Source: Cymbidium sinense
Lineage: Eukaryota; Streptophyta; Magnoliopsida; Asparagales; Orchidaceae
Direction: 5' to 3'
DNA: 64,000 bases
NCBI GenBank assembly: GCA_021442155.1
Contig: CM038215.1
Location: forward strand, 206,516,982-206,580,981
Position numbers and translations under genes: made by a program. Under the pieces are notes generated by a model. The model was not told where the DNA came from. It did no database searches and worked only from the letters and a program-made list of their open reading frames with translations. Positions 11,077 to 22,459 of the stretch are shown here, piece by piece. Numbering within the stretch: the stretch's first letter is position 1; every line of letters begins with the position of its first letter.

Positions 11077-13117
11077 CTGCATGTTTTGATACTAGTGAGA
11101 AGTGAGAGTCCACATGTACGTACATGCCAACTCTATTGAGGCAATTTTTTTTAAAATAAGTATAAGTTAGAATCTGAATTAGGTAATTAATTGAAAAATA
11201 AAATTTAAGAATAAGTATAATGCGATTATTATGGCATATATGACGCGAAATGCGTAATAAATACTCTAAGAGAAAGTCACACTTAATCGTAAAATAATGA
11301 TTTAAATAATTAAGTATTCTTTAGCGTTAAAGTAGGATAGTATTTATTTAAGATCAAAGTATTTGTTTCAACTAAAGTATTTAAATTTATTTTTGAAAAT
11401 AAATTTAATTTCTTTTAATATGATAAATATTATTCTTGGAATCAATTTATTTTTTATTATATTTGAAAATAAATAATTATTTTCATTCATTAAAATTGAG
11501 TGAAATAATTAACTATTTCAATAGCTTTATAAATATTTATAATTATATCTATATTTTAAAACTATTATTATTTAAAACTATTATTATTTAAAACTATTAT
11601 TACTTAAAAGTGATTTGTATTCTTACGTCAGATCGACTCTTGTTTAACGATCATACGCGTCATATCCGATATCACTCATTAAAATTTGTATTACTACTTT
11701 TAGTATGAAACAAAGAGAATTACCTAATTGAGATTCAGCTTACAATAAATATGAAATTTTATGAGTCCATACTTATAAAATTATGGTAGAACTTTGATGA
11801 CTATTTAAGATTTTTATAAACTTTCATAAAATATTTGAGTTTCAAGTCAAACTCCGCGTATTTGGCAAAACTCCTAGTTTCATCTTAAATTTTGCTGAAA
11901 ATCAAATTCAGCCAAAAAAAAAAAACTACTGAAATTAGATAAATCTGAAAATATCAATGAGTCTCATATTTGTTTCAGAACTTGAATAATTTTCAGCCCA
12001 AACTTTGTCAGAATTCTGAATTTATTTATTTGACTACAGCAACCAAATAATTTGCAGTCAGACATATCGACTAACGACAAAAGTTTGGCTTTCAACTTGC
12101 CTGAAAAATGATAAATTTTATTACTATGTAGAGGTGGCGATGAAAAGAACAGGTTTATCAGAAAAAAAAAAAAAAAAAATTGTACGCAGCAGTTGACAAA
12201 CCACTCCAAACGCACCATGGAAAGAAGAAATTTTTGCTTAATCGATGGTCAACCATGACAACTTTTCTTCGATTAACGCTGCCGTCCATATTTTAGTCAT
12301 GCCGTCCAATAACTACTGTCCATCATCCATGGTTCGTGCTTTAAAAGATAATTACATCTACTTTTCACCTCTAATTGCAATCTCCCTCTAAATACTTTAT
12401 TAGCTATATAGTAATCTACAAGATTTTGACTATATATACGTTGCTAAATTGCTTTCTAATAAGAAAACATTTAATGCCCTTACACTACTTGTGAAAACTT
12501 CAAAAGAACTGCATTTCAAGCTAATTAGATATAGAAAAGGTTATTTTTGTCCCTTACTTGCATTTCAAGATTGGACGTTATAGATTTAATCTACATATTA
12601 ATAACTTGACAGAAATAATTATGAGAAATTTTTATTGCCTCTCAAATTGTTCTCATTAAAATATTATTAATATATCAATATTTGTATATCAATAAAGTCG
12701 TCTTCATATGTCGAAAGCTTTCGGAGATAAATGATGCCTAAAATGATGTTGTGTAGAAGTATACGTTTTCAGAGAATTAATCAAACACGTGGAGTCTTAG
12801 CTAGCGGCTGGCCCGTGCAGGTTATATATATATAAATTTTGAATTCAAAATTTTTTTGTTGACAGCTTAAGCTCTCAATACTAAAATTGCTTGCACAGGC
12901 TCTAAATTAGTTCGACCCACCTGTCACTTTTTATTCTGGAAAACTGTCACTGAATTTATGTTTATGATATTGAGTACTGGTCCAGCAAACTGATCCCATT
13001 CAATTTGATACAGCGGACTTGAAACAACTCAAACTTTTATTTGTGCACTTTAAGTGTTCATAGTCATCTGTGTACTGTAAATTTTCTCCCAGAGTCGATC
13101 AATTCACGCACACAGCT

Positions 13118-13144
<27 letters not shown>
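13118..13144. repeat. (AG)n microsatellite
   Basis: Uninterrupted AG repeat of about 27 bases. Confidence 0.95.
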
Positions 13145-13148
<4 letters not shown>

Positions 13149-13490
13149 TAATACTTTCATTTTCTTCAGGATAATAAAAACCTTGCATTCATTCAAATTA
13201 AACAAGACCACACCAATAACACATTTAAAGATAATAATGCTACTTTTTGTCATCAGTTTTTTTCTAAATAATGCTAGTTTTTTCCTTTTTTTCGAGGAGA
13301 AATCATTTCCTATCAAAAGATTATTTTTATGTTTCCATGATTTTTTTTTTAATATCATTGTGAGAATATTAGACTGCCTGACTTTATAATTTGCTATTTA
13401 AACAGTGAAAAATCAACTTATAACAAATTCTGAAGAGAGAAAAAGAAGAAAGATTTAGAAAACGATGTGGAACTCTTATCATCCACTTGG

Positions 13491-13500
13491 ATATAAATAG
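13491..13500 (+). promoter_or_regulatory. TATA-box candidate
   Basis: ATATAAATAG lies about 30 bases before a pyrimidine-rich CTTCTCTCTATAG stretch that could hold a start site. The L1 LINE inserted about 235 bases downstream, so any transcript would now run into it. No coding start follows. This is a sequence match only. Confidence 0.35.
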
Positions 13501-13722
13501 TTGTGGGTCAGCTGCTGCGTATGCTTCTCTCTATAGCTATATATATATTTATGAGATGCATGACTTCAACTGGTCATCTCTCTAATATCTCATTATTCAA
13601 GCTATATATTAAATACTTAATCTTTATTTACTAACTGTGTAGCACAAATGAGCCTTTTTCTAATCGTAAGATCGTAATTAGTTTAGCTGCAAACTTACAT
13701 TCATCACATCATATGAAGAGCC

Positions 13723-13736
13723 AAGGGTTGTGGAAA
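13723..13736. repeat. L1 target-site duplication, left copy
   Basis: AAGGGTTGTGGAAA, identical to 20919-20932. Flanking exact 14-mers around the LINE fix both insertion ends. Confidence 0.95.
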
Positions 13737-13995
13737 CGTGATGTCCCAATCCCCGCTCGAGTGCCCTAGCCACCCTCGGTGATTTCTCCCCCTTTCTTTT
13801 TCCGGCGATCGGCCGGTTACTTTTCCCCGAGTCTAAGGATTCTTCCCTTCTCCTTTCTCTCTTGCTATTTCTGATTCTACCATATTGTGTCGCCGACCCT
13901 TTTCGGCGATCGGATCGATTTCGCCGACCCTTATCGGCTATTTCTGACTCAGTATAGCATACTAGTGCTTCAGCTGGGATGCCAAACGTTTAAAA

Positions 13996-15499
13996 ATGGA
14001 TTCATCGGTTGCTCCCCTGTGGGGGAATCCCATTGCATCTCGTCCGGCTATGGCAGATTTGGATGCGACAGCGAAAAATGGTAATATTCCTATCCGATCT
14101 TCAAAATCATTTAGGGATGTGCTTGCTGGTAAAGCGAATAATGGTGGTGAGTTTCTACTACTTTTCGGGGTGTACCCGCTGTTATGTGCTCTGATGTTGT
14201 GGTGGAAAAATTGGCTAAGCCTTATGAGTTTGCTTTAGTGGGTAAATTTGCTCTTCGACACCCGACTATGGAAAATATTTGAAGTTTTTTTCATTCGCTG
14301 AAATTGACAAGTATTTTTTTGGTGGGTTTAATCGATTCTCGACATATTTTGATTCAATTGGCTAATGATTTGGATTAAGGCTTGTTGTTATTGTTGTTGT
14401 TGTTGTTGGCTAACGATTTGGATTACTCTCGTGTTTTTGCAAGACGTTCTTATTATGTATTCAACTGCCAAATGCGTTTATTAAAATGGACCCCCTTTTT
14501 TGACATTAAAGAGGAATCCCCTATTGTTCCAGTTTTGTTGTCAATCCCCAATCTTTGTGTGCCTTTTTTTAACCCTGAATTCCTTTATGCGGTGGCCGGC
14601 CTATTCGCTCGTCCTCTCCAATTGGATCAAGCTACTACTTCTAGCTCTAGACCTTCTATTGCGTGTGTTCTAGTGGAGGTGGATATTACTAAAAAATATC
14701 CTAAGGAAATTTGGATAGGATAAAAAAAATATGGATATTTGAAAAAAAATAGAATTTGAAAATTTTCCTATATTTTGCTCACATTGCAAAATTCATGGAC
14801 ATGGCTTTGCTGACTAGCTTATAGCTCACCCACATTTAAAAAAGAATTCTTTGGTCTCCAAATCTACCCTTGGTACTAAGGATAATGTGCAAGAAACATC
14901 AAAGGAGAAAGCCTCAATAGCGATAAAATGAGCCCCAAATTCTTAGGCATAAAGCGATCCAAAGTTGAATATGATCAATCCCTCATAGGCACAAACCTAA
15001 TGAAGGATCAATTTCCTCATGGTGGAGCCAAATCCAAATACAAAATAGCGATATTAATGTTCCAAATTCGGGATCTCCTCTTGTTTACGATTCTCTAAAT
15101 AATGCTAATTGTATTGCATTGTCATCTCTGTAGTTAAAGATCAATTAAATGAGAAGGTTGGAGGAGGTGCGATCTAGAGATAACTTCCACCCCGGATCTA
15201 GGGGTTTGTGTTCTACCCCATTCTAACCCATCCACCACCTCTTCTGCTAACGTGGACCAAAATTCTAAAACTAAGACGCATCAGGAGAGGAATAATGAGT
15301 TGGAAGAGGGGGAATTGCTAGTTAAAATTCAGGAATCTACAGGAAATAAATAATTAATTGGAATCTCCTTATCAGATGGCGAGGCTGCTGGTTTGGAAAA
15401 TGATTTTCATATTATCTCAAAAAGGAAAAACAAATCACATAAATCTAAATCCCCTATCTTTTCCAGAATTACTAGATCTGGCTCTTCTCGTCCTATGTA
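13996..15499 (+). pseudogene. LINE ORF1 (DUF4283 and zinc knuckle), broken
   Basis: ORF1 is the RNA-binding protein that coats the LINE transcript. The start at 13996 (MDSSVAPLWGNP...) is followed by SFRDVLAG, a usual N-terminal block of plant L1 ORF1. After a frameshift near 14155 the DUF4283 core continues: KPYEFALVGKF, then FFHSLKL, RHILIQLANDLD, and, after a 48-base interruption, YSRVFARRSYYVFNCQMRL, LLKWTPFFDI, VPVLLSIPNL and RPSIACVLVEVDI. At 14776-14820 a zinc knuckle reads C-x2-C-x4-H-x4 with a stop where the last Cys belongs. The C-terminal tail to 15499 is interrupted. It ends next to the ORF2 start at 15500. Confidence 0.8.
14358..14425 (+). mobile_element. Probable minimal RTE-tail insertion inside LINE ORF1
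   Basis: The 20-base sequence ttggctaatgatttggatta (14358-14377) recurs at 14406-14425 with one change, and between the copies lie 28 bases, aggcttgttgtta followed by (TTG)n. That filler matches the 3' terminus of the RTE LINE at 25620-25665 read on its own strand (gggataaaggcttgttgttg). The arrangement fits a severely 5'-truncated RTE insertion with its own target duplication. It adds 48 bases in frame but brings a TAA stop. Replication slippage around TTG repeats is the main alternative. Confidence 0.55.
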
Positions 15500-16551
15500 A
15501 TGGTCTCTTTCTTGATTTGGAATGCGAGAGGGATAGGCTCCCTCTCTGTTCACAATAGACTTAGCAACTTAGTTCGTAATCATAACATTTCTTTTCTGGC
15601 AATTTTGGAACCTTTTATTCTTCCTTCTCACATCCAAATTATTGCTAGAATGATTGGCTTTAGTAGTTTTTTGCTAATTCAAGTAATTAAATTTGGATCT
15701 TTTGGAAAAATCCTTTTGATTTACATATTATTCAAGACCTCCACCAGGTTGTGAATACTCAAATCACCTTTGGCAATTGGTCCTGCTTTGGATCCTTTGT
15801 CTATGCTTCCAGCAATAGGTATGGTAGAAGGATCCTATGGAATGATCTGATAAATTTATCGATCTCGATTAATGCTCCCTGGTTTGTAGGTGGGGATTTT
15901 AATAGTATTGCTTCCTCGATGGAACGAAGGGGTGGAAACCCTCCTAACCCTTTATCTATGGAAGAATTTAATAATATGGCTCTAGATTGTCATTTGATGG
16001 ATCTAGGTTTCAGTGGCTCCCAATTCACCTGGAATAATCATAGAATGTGGCAAAGACTTGATAGGATCATGTTTAATGATTTATGGATAAACTCTTTTCC
16101 AACTACATCGGTTGAACATCTTAGTAGAACCCTATCAGATCACTCTCCTTTGCTTATTTCCATTAAGGCTAATACAGCGTCCCCTCCTCTCTATACTCAT
16201 TTTCATTTTCAGAATATGTGGTTGCTGGATACCAGATTTAAAGAGGTGGTGGCTATTAATTGGGATGATCCTCTTTACCCTGACGACTCTATTTTGGGGA
16301 TGAAGAGACTTTGGTTGAAATTAAAAAGGCTTAAACAATTGCTCAAATGGTGGAATAAAAATTGCTTCAAAAATATTTTCACCAACGTAAAAGAATTAGA
16401 ACAAGAGGTCATATCATTAGAGGAAGAGGTTATTCTGGATCCTTCTAAGACTCTTTTATTAAACCAAGCAAGGATAAATTATCCAAATATCAAGATATGG
16501 ATGAAACTTAGGAGACAAAAGGCTTATGCTAAGAAACTATTAGGGCGATAG
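15500..16551 (+). pseudogene. LINE ORF2 endonuclease domain, one frameshift
   Basis: The N-terminal endonuclease nicks genomic DNA for target-primed reverse transcription. It starts MVSFLIWNARGIGSLSVHNR at 15500, with the WNxRG motif, then FLAILEPF (the usual ET metal-binding Glu context, here E in LEP). The frame is lost near 15700 and resumes at 15751 with SCFGSFVYASSNR, WNDL, WFVGGDFNSI (GDFN motif), FTWNNHRMWQRLDRIMFN and LSRTLSDHSPLLI (SDH motif with catalytic His). The rest to 16551 is the linker before the polymerase. The stop at about 16551 precedes a frameshifted continuation (RYFHALFNKKKA). Confidence 0.88.
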
Positions 16552-16559
16552 GAATACCA

Positions 16560-18063
16560 AATATTTTCATGCATTATTCAATAAGAAAAAAGCCTTAAAT
16601 TGCATTAAGAAAATTAAAAACTCTGATAATAATTGGATTTCTGATGAAAATGAATTGGAGGTTTTTATTTCAATAACATGCTTAATAATGAGTGAGGAGA
16701 ATTTCACGAGGTTATCCCCAAAATCATAACTGAAAATGACAACATAATGCTTACATCCTTACCTTCTGAAGATAAAATTACATCGACTATTCAGAATATG
16801 AATACAGATTGTGTGGGCGACCCTAATGGATTCACTCCTCTCTTCTTTCAAAAATGTTGGAATGTTATCAAAGATGATGTCGTTAAAGCAGTTTTTGATT
16901 TTTTTTAGAGGGACCACCCTCCCCAAATTCTTCTCTAGTACTTCCATTGTACTAATTCCTAAAATCGAAAACCCTGAACATTGGAATCAATTTAGGAACA
17001 TAAGTCTTTGCACATTCTTCAATAAGCTCATATCCAAGATCCTAAAAGATTGGGTACTTTCAAAATCATTTCTTGAATCAAACTGGTTTTGTTAAAGGTT
17101 GTTCTATTTCCGATAATGTATTATTGGCTCAAGAAATTGTTCATAATTTAAACACTAAAGTAATGTGGGAACCAAGTTAGACATATCGAAAGCATATGAT
17201 AACATTAGTTGGTCATTTATCTACAAAATTTTATCTTTATTTGGCTTCTCCGACTCCTTCATTAATTTAATTAAGAATGATATTGAAAATTCTGGATTTT
17301 CCTTACATATAAATGGTAAGATCTATGGCTTCTTTGGATCATTGCATGGTATCAGGCAGGGGGATCCCCTTTCTCCGGCCCTTTTCAATATTGCTGTGGA
17401 ATATCTTTCTCATAACCTTAAATGTATGTTTCTCAGAATTCCCAACATGTGCTACAAGACTAGGGGTGGTTTTCCTATCTCTCACCTTTGCTTTGCAAAT
17501 GATTTCATTATCTTCTGCAATGGGTCTATTTATTACATTAAGAAATTGTATAAATTTCTTATGCATTTTGGGAGGGAGAGTGGCCTAAAAATTAATCCTG
17601 ACAAAAGTGGCTTCATTGCTAGTAACTCGATCACTATTCCCAGGATTAACAATATCAAGAATATCATGGGCTTTGCCCAATATACTCTCCTTATTAAATA
17701 TCTGGGTACGCCTTTATATCGTGGTGCTAAAAGATCTTTCCTTTTTGATGAAGTCATTCAAAAAATCTATAAGAAAATCTCCTCATGGGAATTTCACCTT
17801 CTTTCTTTTGGAGCTAGATTAGTCCTCATTAAAAGTATTCTTTGCTCCTTACCCTTCTATCTGCTTTCCACTATTCTCCCTACCACAGCTATTATTAATA
17901 AGATAAATTGGATTTTTAATAAATTCTTCTGGGGTTCAAGCCCATCATCTAAAAAAACTCACTGGGCTAGTTGGGACAAGTGTTGTGGCCCTTTGAATGA
18001 AGGTGGCCTGGGTTGTAAAATTTTACAAGATTCCATCAAATACTTTTCACATAAAATGTGGTG
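16560..18063 (+). pseudogene. LINE ORF2 reverse transcriptase, catalytic Asp lost
   Basis: The polymerase copies LINE RNA at the nick. Blocks in order: GDPNGFTPLFFQKCW-like near 16815-16860 (split over two frames), TSIVLIPKIENPEHWNQFRN and ISLCTFFNKLISKIL (16930-17045), then LDISKAYDNISW near 17170 with the first catalytic Asp, GIRQGDPLSPALFNI near 17350, and LCFANDFIIF at about 17490. In active L1 enzymes the last motif is FADD; here 17492-17503 encodes FAND, so the first Asp of the pair is Asn, a change that should abolish catalysis. Thumb-region motifs KYLGTPLY and WEFHLLSFGARLVLIKS follow. The main open stretch is 17165-18064; at least three disruptions lie upstream. Confidence 0.9.
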
Positions 18064-18980
18064 AAACCTTAGAAGTAATCACAGCTTATGGTCAAATTTT
18101 ATGCTTGCTAAATATTGTAAGGGTAAACATCCATTAATTTGTAGCTTCAAAATGGGAGACTCTCCTGGGTGGAAAAGACTTTGTAACATTAAGTGGGAGG
18201 CTGAAGAGCTTATATCCTGGGGTGTTAATTCCGGTTCATCCTTTTTTTGGCAAGATAATTGGCTGGGTGAGGGTTCTATAGATGCACTTCTTAATACCCA
18301 TTCAATCGAAAGGATCAAAGTCAGTTACTTCATTAATCAAAATTCTTGGAATATTGCTCAACTAGGAGCCTATGTCCCTAATACTATCATCAAAAAAGTT
18401 CTGAATATCATCTCTACAACTAATAATGACATGGATCAAATTCTATTTAACACAAATTGACTAGAGACTTTATTTTAAGGATGGACTATTAGATCTAACA
18501 ATCAAGAATCTCCAATATTTTCTAAAATATGGTGTAATGCTATTCCAACCTCCTTTTGGTTCTCACTTGGCATTTCTTAAACAATATATTCCTGTGGATG
18601 CCATTCTACAGAAAAAAGGTTTCCACCTCCCTTCTAAATGTCAATGTTGTTTCCTCATAGAAACTTTGGATCATGTTTTTGTTAATGGCCCCATCGTTGC
18701 TAAAGTTTGGCACTGGTATGATAGCTTATTGAACACTCTACTATTTGATGGATCCCTTTCTATCACACATATATTAAATAACTTCCTATTCTATGCCCCT
18801 AAAGGTCAAGTCAAATGTGTGCTTGCTATTACCCTATTGTGGTATATCTGGATGGAAAGAAATGAAGCTAAACATAATGACATTCCCATGAATTTTCAAT
18901 GCATCATTGCTAAAGCTAAAGAAAAATTTCCTCCCTTTATAAAGCTAAACTTCTCCAAAGTCAAGTTTCAAAGATGTTAA
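18064..18980 (+). pseudogene. LINE ORF2 C-terminal region with zf-RVT, broken
   Basis: 18101-18460 holds the usual region after the RT thumb: SPGWKRLCNI, then FFWQDNWLGEGSIDALL (family form F W D W G). After stops near 18460 the frame moves to 18537-18980, which contains the zf-RVT module: LQKKGFHLPSKCQCCFLIET, then LDHVFVNGPIVAKVW. The C-x2-C and the H are present; the final Cys expected near HVF-x2-C is replaced (VNG). A WYIWMERNEAKHND block follows, as usual just before the RNase H domain. Confidence 0.82.
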
Positions 18981-19074
18981 ACGCTTGGCTCATATTCTTG
19001 GGATTTTCTTCCATCAACTAAATTTGATTATATTTGTAAAACTATTTATTGGACTAAACCTCTAAATCATACTA

Positions 19075-19286
19075 TTAAGGTGAACATAGATAGTTCAGTT
19101 GCTAATGGTTTCTATGGATGTGGGGGTATCTTAAGAAATTTTAAAGGTAAGATGATTGTCGTTTTTGCTATTCCTTTAAGACCTTGTTTTGTCCTTTTTG
19201 TTGAACTCTATGGCCTTCACTATGGGATATTATTATGCATTGAAGGTTTTAAAAAAATATGGCTTGGGATGCTTTCTTGCTCTTGA
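19075..19286 (+). pseudogene. LINE RNase H domain, truncated
   Basis: Plant L1 elements often end ORF2 with an RNase H that removes RNA from the RNA:DNA hybrid. From 19078 the frame reads VNIDSSVANGFYGCGGILRN, with the first catalytic Asp, then FKGKMIVVFAIPL and VELYGLHYGI, carrying the second acidic residue (E). The frame breaks after about 19286 and the third and fourth catalytic acidic residues were not found in a readable frame. It lies directly after the zf-RVT region, separated by a stop at 18980. Confidence 0.78.
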
Positions 19287-20918
19287 ATTAATTAAAATTT
19301 GGAGCTCATGGTAATCTGAAGTTTATTATACTCTCAATCATACAAGAAGGCTTCTTGCTTCACGGACTATCACATCTCTCATATTCATCGAGAAGGAATT
19401 CTTGTGCATTTTCGGCTGTGCAAAGTCCTCTATGGTTAAAATATTTTTCAATGATAATATCCCCATTAAGGGGTTTGTGAACTTAGATGGTCTCTATGTT
19501 AGGAAAATGTAACTTCTATATGCGGAACTTGGATATGGTCGATTAGTGGAGATTATCCATCTTTTTCCCATCTCTTTTTGCAATTTTATGGTCTTTGGAT
19601 TCACTCATTTTTTGTTTTACTCGATTTTCTGAGGAACTTCTTCCTTCATGTTTTAAAAAGATGGTTTTGATGGTTGGAGAGGAAATTTACTTCATGTTGG
19701 GTGGACTGTGGCTGGTTGTTTATCATCCTTTGCTGCTGATTAGAGTGCTACCTAAGACTCCTTTGGGCGACAAAAGAAAGTGCTACAGCAGCCCAAGTAT
19801 AGAATCATTTTTCTCTGGGCTGAGGGGAAAAAGTTTGTATGTTGTCATCCTTTTCGTTATTAACTGGAATATGAATATCATTGGTTACTTGGTGAAGAGG
19901 TAGTGTTTGATTCCATCGGGTAGGAATTTTGCCTTGGTCCAGGAAGTACTGTTGATTGCCTTTTGACATTTGTCTTTCTGTTTCTTTTCTGTTTTTGCTT
20001 CTGTTTCCTTTTGGTTGGTTGGTGCCTGCTCTTAGCATATATTTCTGGATTGGTGGGTACATTTTATTATTGATAAAAGAGGGAAATGTTTGTTTCTTTG
20101 GTGTTGGATATGTCTCCCTTTGGATGGGGATTGTGCGGCTGCCTGAAAGGATGTATTTCGGTTATAAGAATGCATGTCCAGGTAAAAGTATTTGGCTTTT
20201 CAATTTTATTCATGCGGATTATGGGTGATTGGGTGGGTTTGATTATTGAGAGAGGTAGGACTTTCATGAAATTTTGGTATTATATTTGTCTCCCTTGGGA
20301 TTGGGAGCTACAAGTTGTTGGCTCCATGTTGCAATTTCAGAATAGAGAGCTGATAGTAAAATGTCTAACTATATATTCATCGAAGATTTCTTATGCCTAT
20401 CCTAGGTTTATTTCATGGCGGTTGTCGGTTGTCTATTATTACCTCCTTGCTTTCTCTCATGTTGGTTATGCTATGATCTATAAACATAAGTTGATGGCTC
20501 TGAGTTGTAAGGTGATTTGATTTCATCCAGTGGATAACAACTATCATGGTGGTGAGCATTATAATTTTCTTCAATGGACGGTCATCTCAGGTACTTACTG
20601 GCATTCAAGATATTTGCAGGTGTCTTCTTTTATTGCAGGTTCTTGCTAATTTTTTGTTGGATCAAAGCTCCTTTACTCCCATAAGAGAGGATGTAGCAGA
20701 TATGGCTGCATGCAAAGGTTTGCTTCTTTGTTTATTGGGGTTTGTATTTGCTTTTGTTGTGTGAGTTTTGTACTTAGATAAGAGTTTTACTCTTTAGGTT
20801 CATTGTAGCTCTTTGAGTGGTAGTCTCAGAGTTTAACCCCTTTAAAGATCTTGTAATCTTTTTTATTTGAGCAATAAAATTCTCCTATATGGGGTTCTCT
20901 AAAAAATAAAAAATACAA
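19287..20918 (+). other. LINE 3' untranslated region
   Basis: About 1.6 kb without recognised coding domains between RNase H and the insertion end. The open stretches inside (19595-19903, 19956-20228, 20086-20520, 20546-20764) resemble no family and have T/G-rich composition. An AATAAA hexamer sits at 20873-20878, about 40 bases before the end, and the element closes with an interrupted A-rich tail. Confidence 0.7.
20873..20878 (+). promoter_or_regulatory. LINE polyadenylation signal
   Basis: AATAAA about 40 bases upstream of the 3' insertion boundary, in the position expected for the LINE transcript. Confidence 0.7.
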
Positions 20919-20932
20919 AAGGGTTGTGGAAA
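20919..20932. repeat. L1 target-site duplication, right copy
   Basis: AAGGGTTGTGGAAA, identical to 13723-13736. Confidence 0.95.
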
Positions 20933-21494
20933 TGACAGCGAGGTACGCTTTACTTAAGGATTTCATTACGTGGCGCATAACAAATCAAAGTGACAACTAC
21001 CAAGATTTCACCTGAGGCAGCTTGAGCTATAAATATACGTTATTTATGAGGCAAAAAGAATAAAAAACATCAATATGTTATTAAAATATAATACTGTTTA
21101 GACTAATAACTCAAGAACGAAGATTCTACCAAATGTTAGTTCCTATTGGTTAACCCAAATATATATTTAATGAATTCTAGCAAATTATAGATGTGAGCTT
21201 GTTATGTTGGCATCTTGAATCTTACTCGAGCAATGCCACCATTGCTTTTCTGCTATCTACACTAAGGATACTATTAAACCCTTTACATCACACTCAATTT
21301 TCGTGTTCAAGATCTATTCACCTATAAATTCGTCTATTCTGATGTAATACCTTCCTCAGCGAGCAACTTCACATGCACGAACTTAAAAGTAAAAAAAAAT
21401 GTGTTAAGTCAAAATAAAGTAAATATTTTGCTAATAAATATAGATAAATTAGGATAGCATCTTCCTCGGCAAGTTTAAATAATTATGGGTAATT

Positions 21495-21552
<58 letters not shown>

Positions 21553-22440
21553 TATATAAATCTTTCATAATTATAGTAATTCATGATAGACTAATCAAAC
21601 TAAATAAAGATTAATAATAATAATACTAATAAATATGTGTTTATAAATATGAAATATTTTTGAATAATTAATATCACTTTTATTCATTATGAATTAAGCT
21701 CATGTGACACTTCATATGAAGATATGTTGTTTCTAGCTTTCTTTATTTTTTAACACTAAGATTTTTCTTCAAAACTCATTCCATTTTCTCATATCAAAAT
21801 AAGAGACATGCTTGCTCTAACCCTATTAGGGATCCCCTATTCGTCAGTCTTCTAAGTCCTAACAAAAATCATTGCACCTTTCTCCATCAAGTGTTAAATT
21901 GGTCTTGACAATACAATCATCAATTGCACAATTTCATCACTACCTAAGATCTCAATTATATTATTATCATCACCATCATCCACCAATGTAGGTGCATTCC
22001 CCCTGCCTTTCCTACTCAATAAATTTTTATTGTATAAATTTTCTTGTTACCCTTTCTCATAGCCTTTGCCCCCAACCCTCATTGACGTTGCTTTTCCATT
22101 AACTGTCATTCTAATCTTCAATCATGAAGTCCTTTTCTAAACCTTTACCCAACTCTTGCTTTAGCATCATCGATCCTCCACCTGGTAACTCTCATTGGAC
22201 ACTTACACCTCATACTACTGGAATTATTTTGACCAATTATTTCTTGTGGTTCATCAGAGATCTCCTCCTATGCCATTTATTATGCCATCTCAAATTATTT
22301 TGAATTATAAATTACTTTCTCTCCCATTAATTGTCTATTTTAAACTATCAATTATTGATCACCTAACTAACTTTGTAATGTAACCTTGACATCATTTATA
22401 ACATGTACTTCCTGCTCCTGTTCTTATGGTTGTATCGTAC
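20933..22440. other. Spacer with promoter-like motifs, no supported gene
   Basis: Just after the LINE, TACGTGGC (about 20968, ABRE-like) is followed some 60 bases later by GCTATAAATATA (about 21028, TATA-like). Before the LINE inserted, this lay close to the TATA candidate at 13491. A long (TA)n tract occupies 21497-21544. No coding region could be linked to these signals. Confidence 0.45.
21497..21544. repeat. (TA)n microsatellite
   Basis: Uninterrupted alternating AT/TA for about 48 bases, the longest such tract in the window. Confidence 0.97.
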
Positions 22441-22459
22441 ATTACTTTTTAGGTTAATA

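Larger units (their letters stand above)
11077..13722. other. Spacer with promoter-like sequence, no supported gene
   Basis: Less repetitive than its surroundings. It contains a 17-base unit repeated three times (11563-11607, aaactattattattta), a poly(A) run at about 12163, a CACGTGG G-box at about 12787, a GA microsatellite at 13118-13144 and a TATA-box candidate at 13491. Part of it (12180-12470) resembles 42620-43030. Open stretches at 11964-12218 and 13116-13389 are low-complexity and unconvincing. This may be upstream sequence of a host gene whose body is not here or was displaced by the LINE at 13737. Confidence 0.5.
13737..20918 (+). mobile_element. Near full-length L1-type LINE, inactive
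   Basis: Bounded by identical 14 bp target-site duplications, it spans about 7.2 kb with a GC-richer 5' leader (13737-13995), ORF1 (13996 to about 15500), ORF2 with endonuclease, reverse transcriptase, zf-RVT and RNase H (15500-19286), a long 3' region, a poly(A) signal at 20873 and a short A-rich tail. The 5' leader has a repeated tcgccgaccctt motif. The complete 5' end suggests insertion was full length. Many stops and frameshifts plus a lost RT catalytic residue show it is dead, although the target duplication is still exact. Confidence 0.92.

Noticed and set aside
13116..13389. Open frames on both strands near the GA microsatellite
   Set aside because: Low-complexity Lys/Phe-rich translation that includes the microsatellite; no family resemblance.
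14382..14450. Poly-leucine start (LLLLLLLL) resembling a signal peptide
   Set aside because: It comes from the TTG repeat filler inside LINE ORF1, not from a secretion signal.
19595..20764. Several open frames after the LINE RNase H domain
   Set aside because: They lie within the LINE 3' untranslated region, overlap each other in different frames and match no domain.
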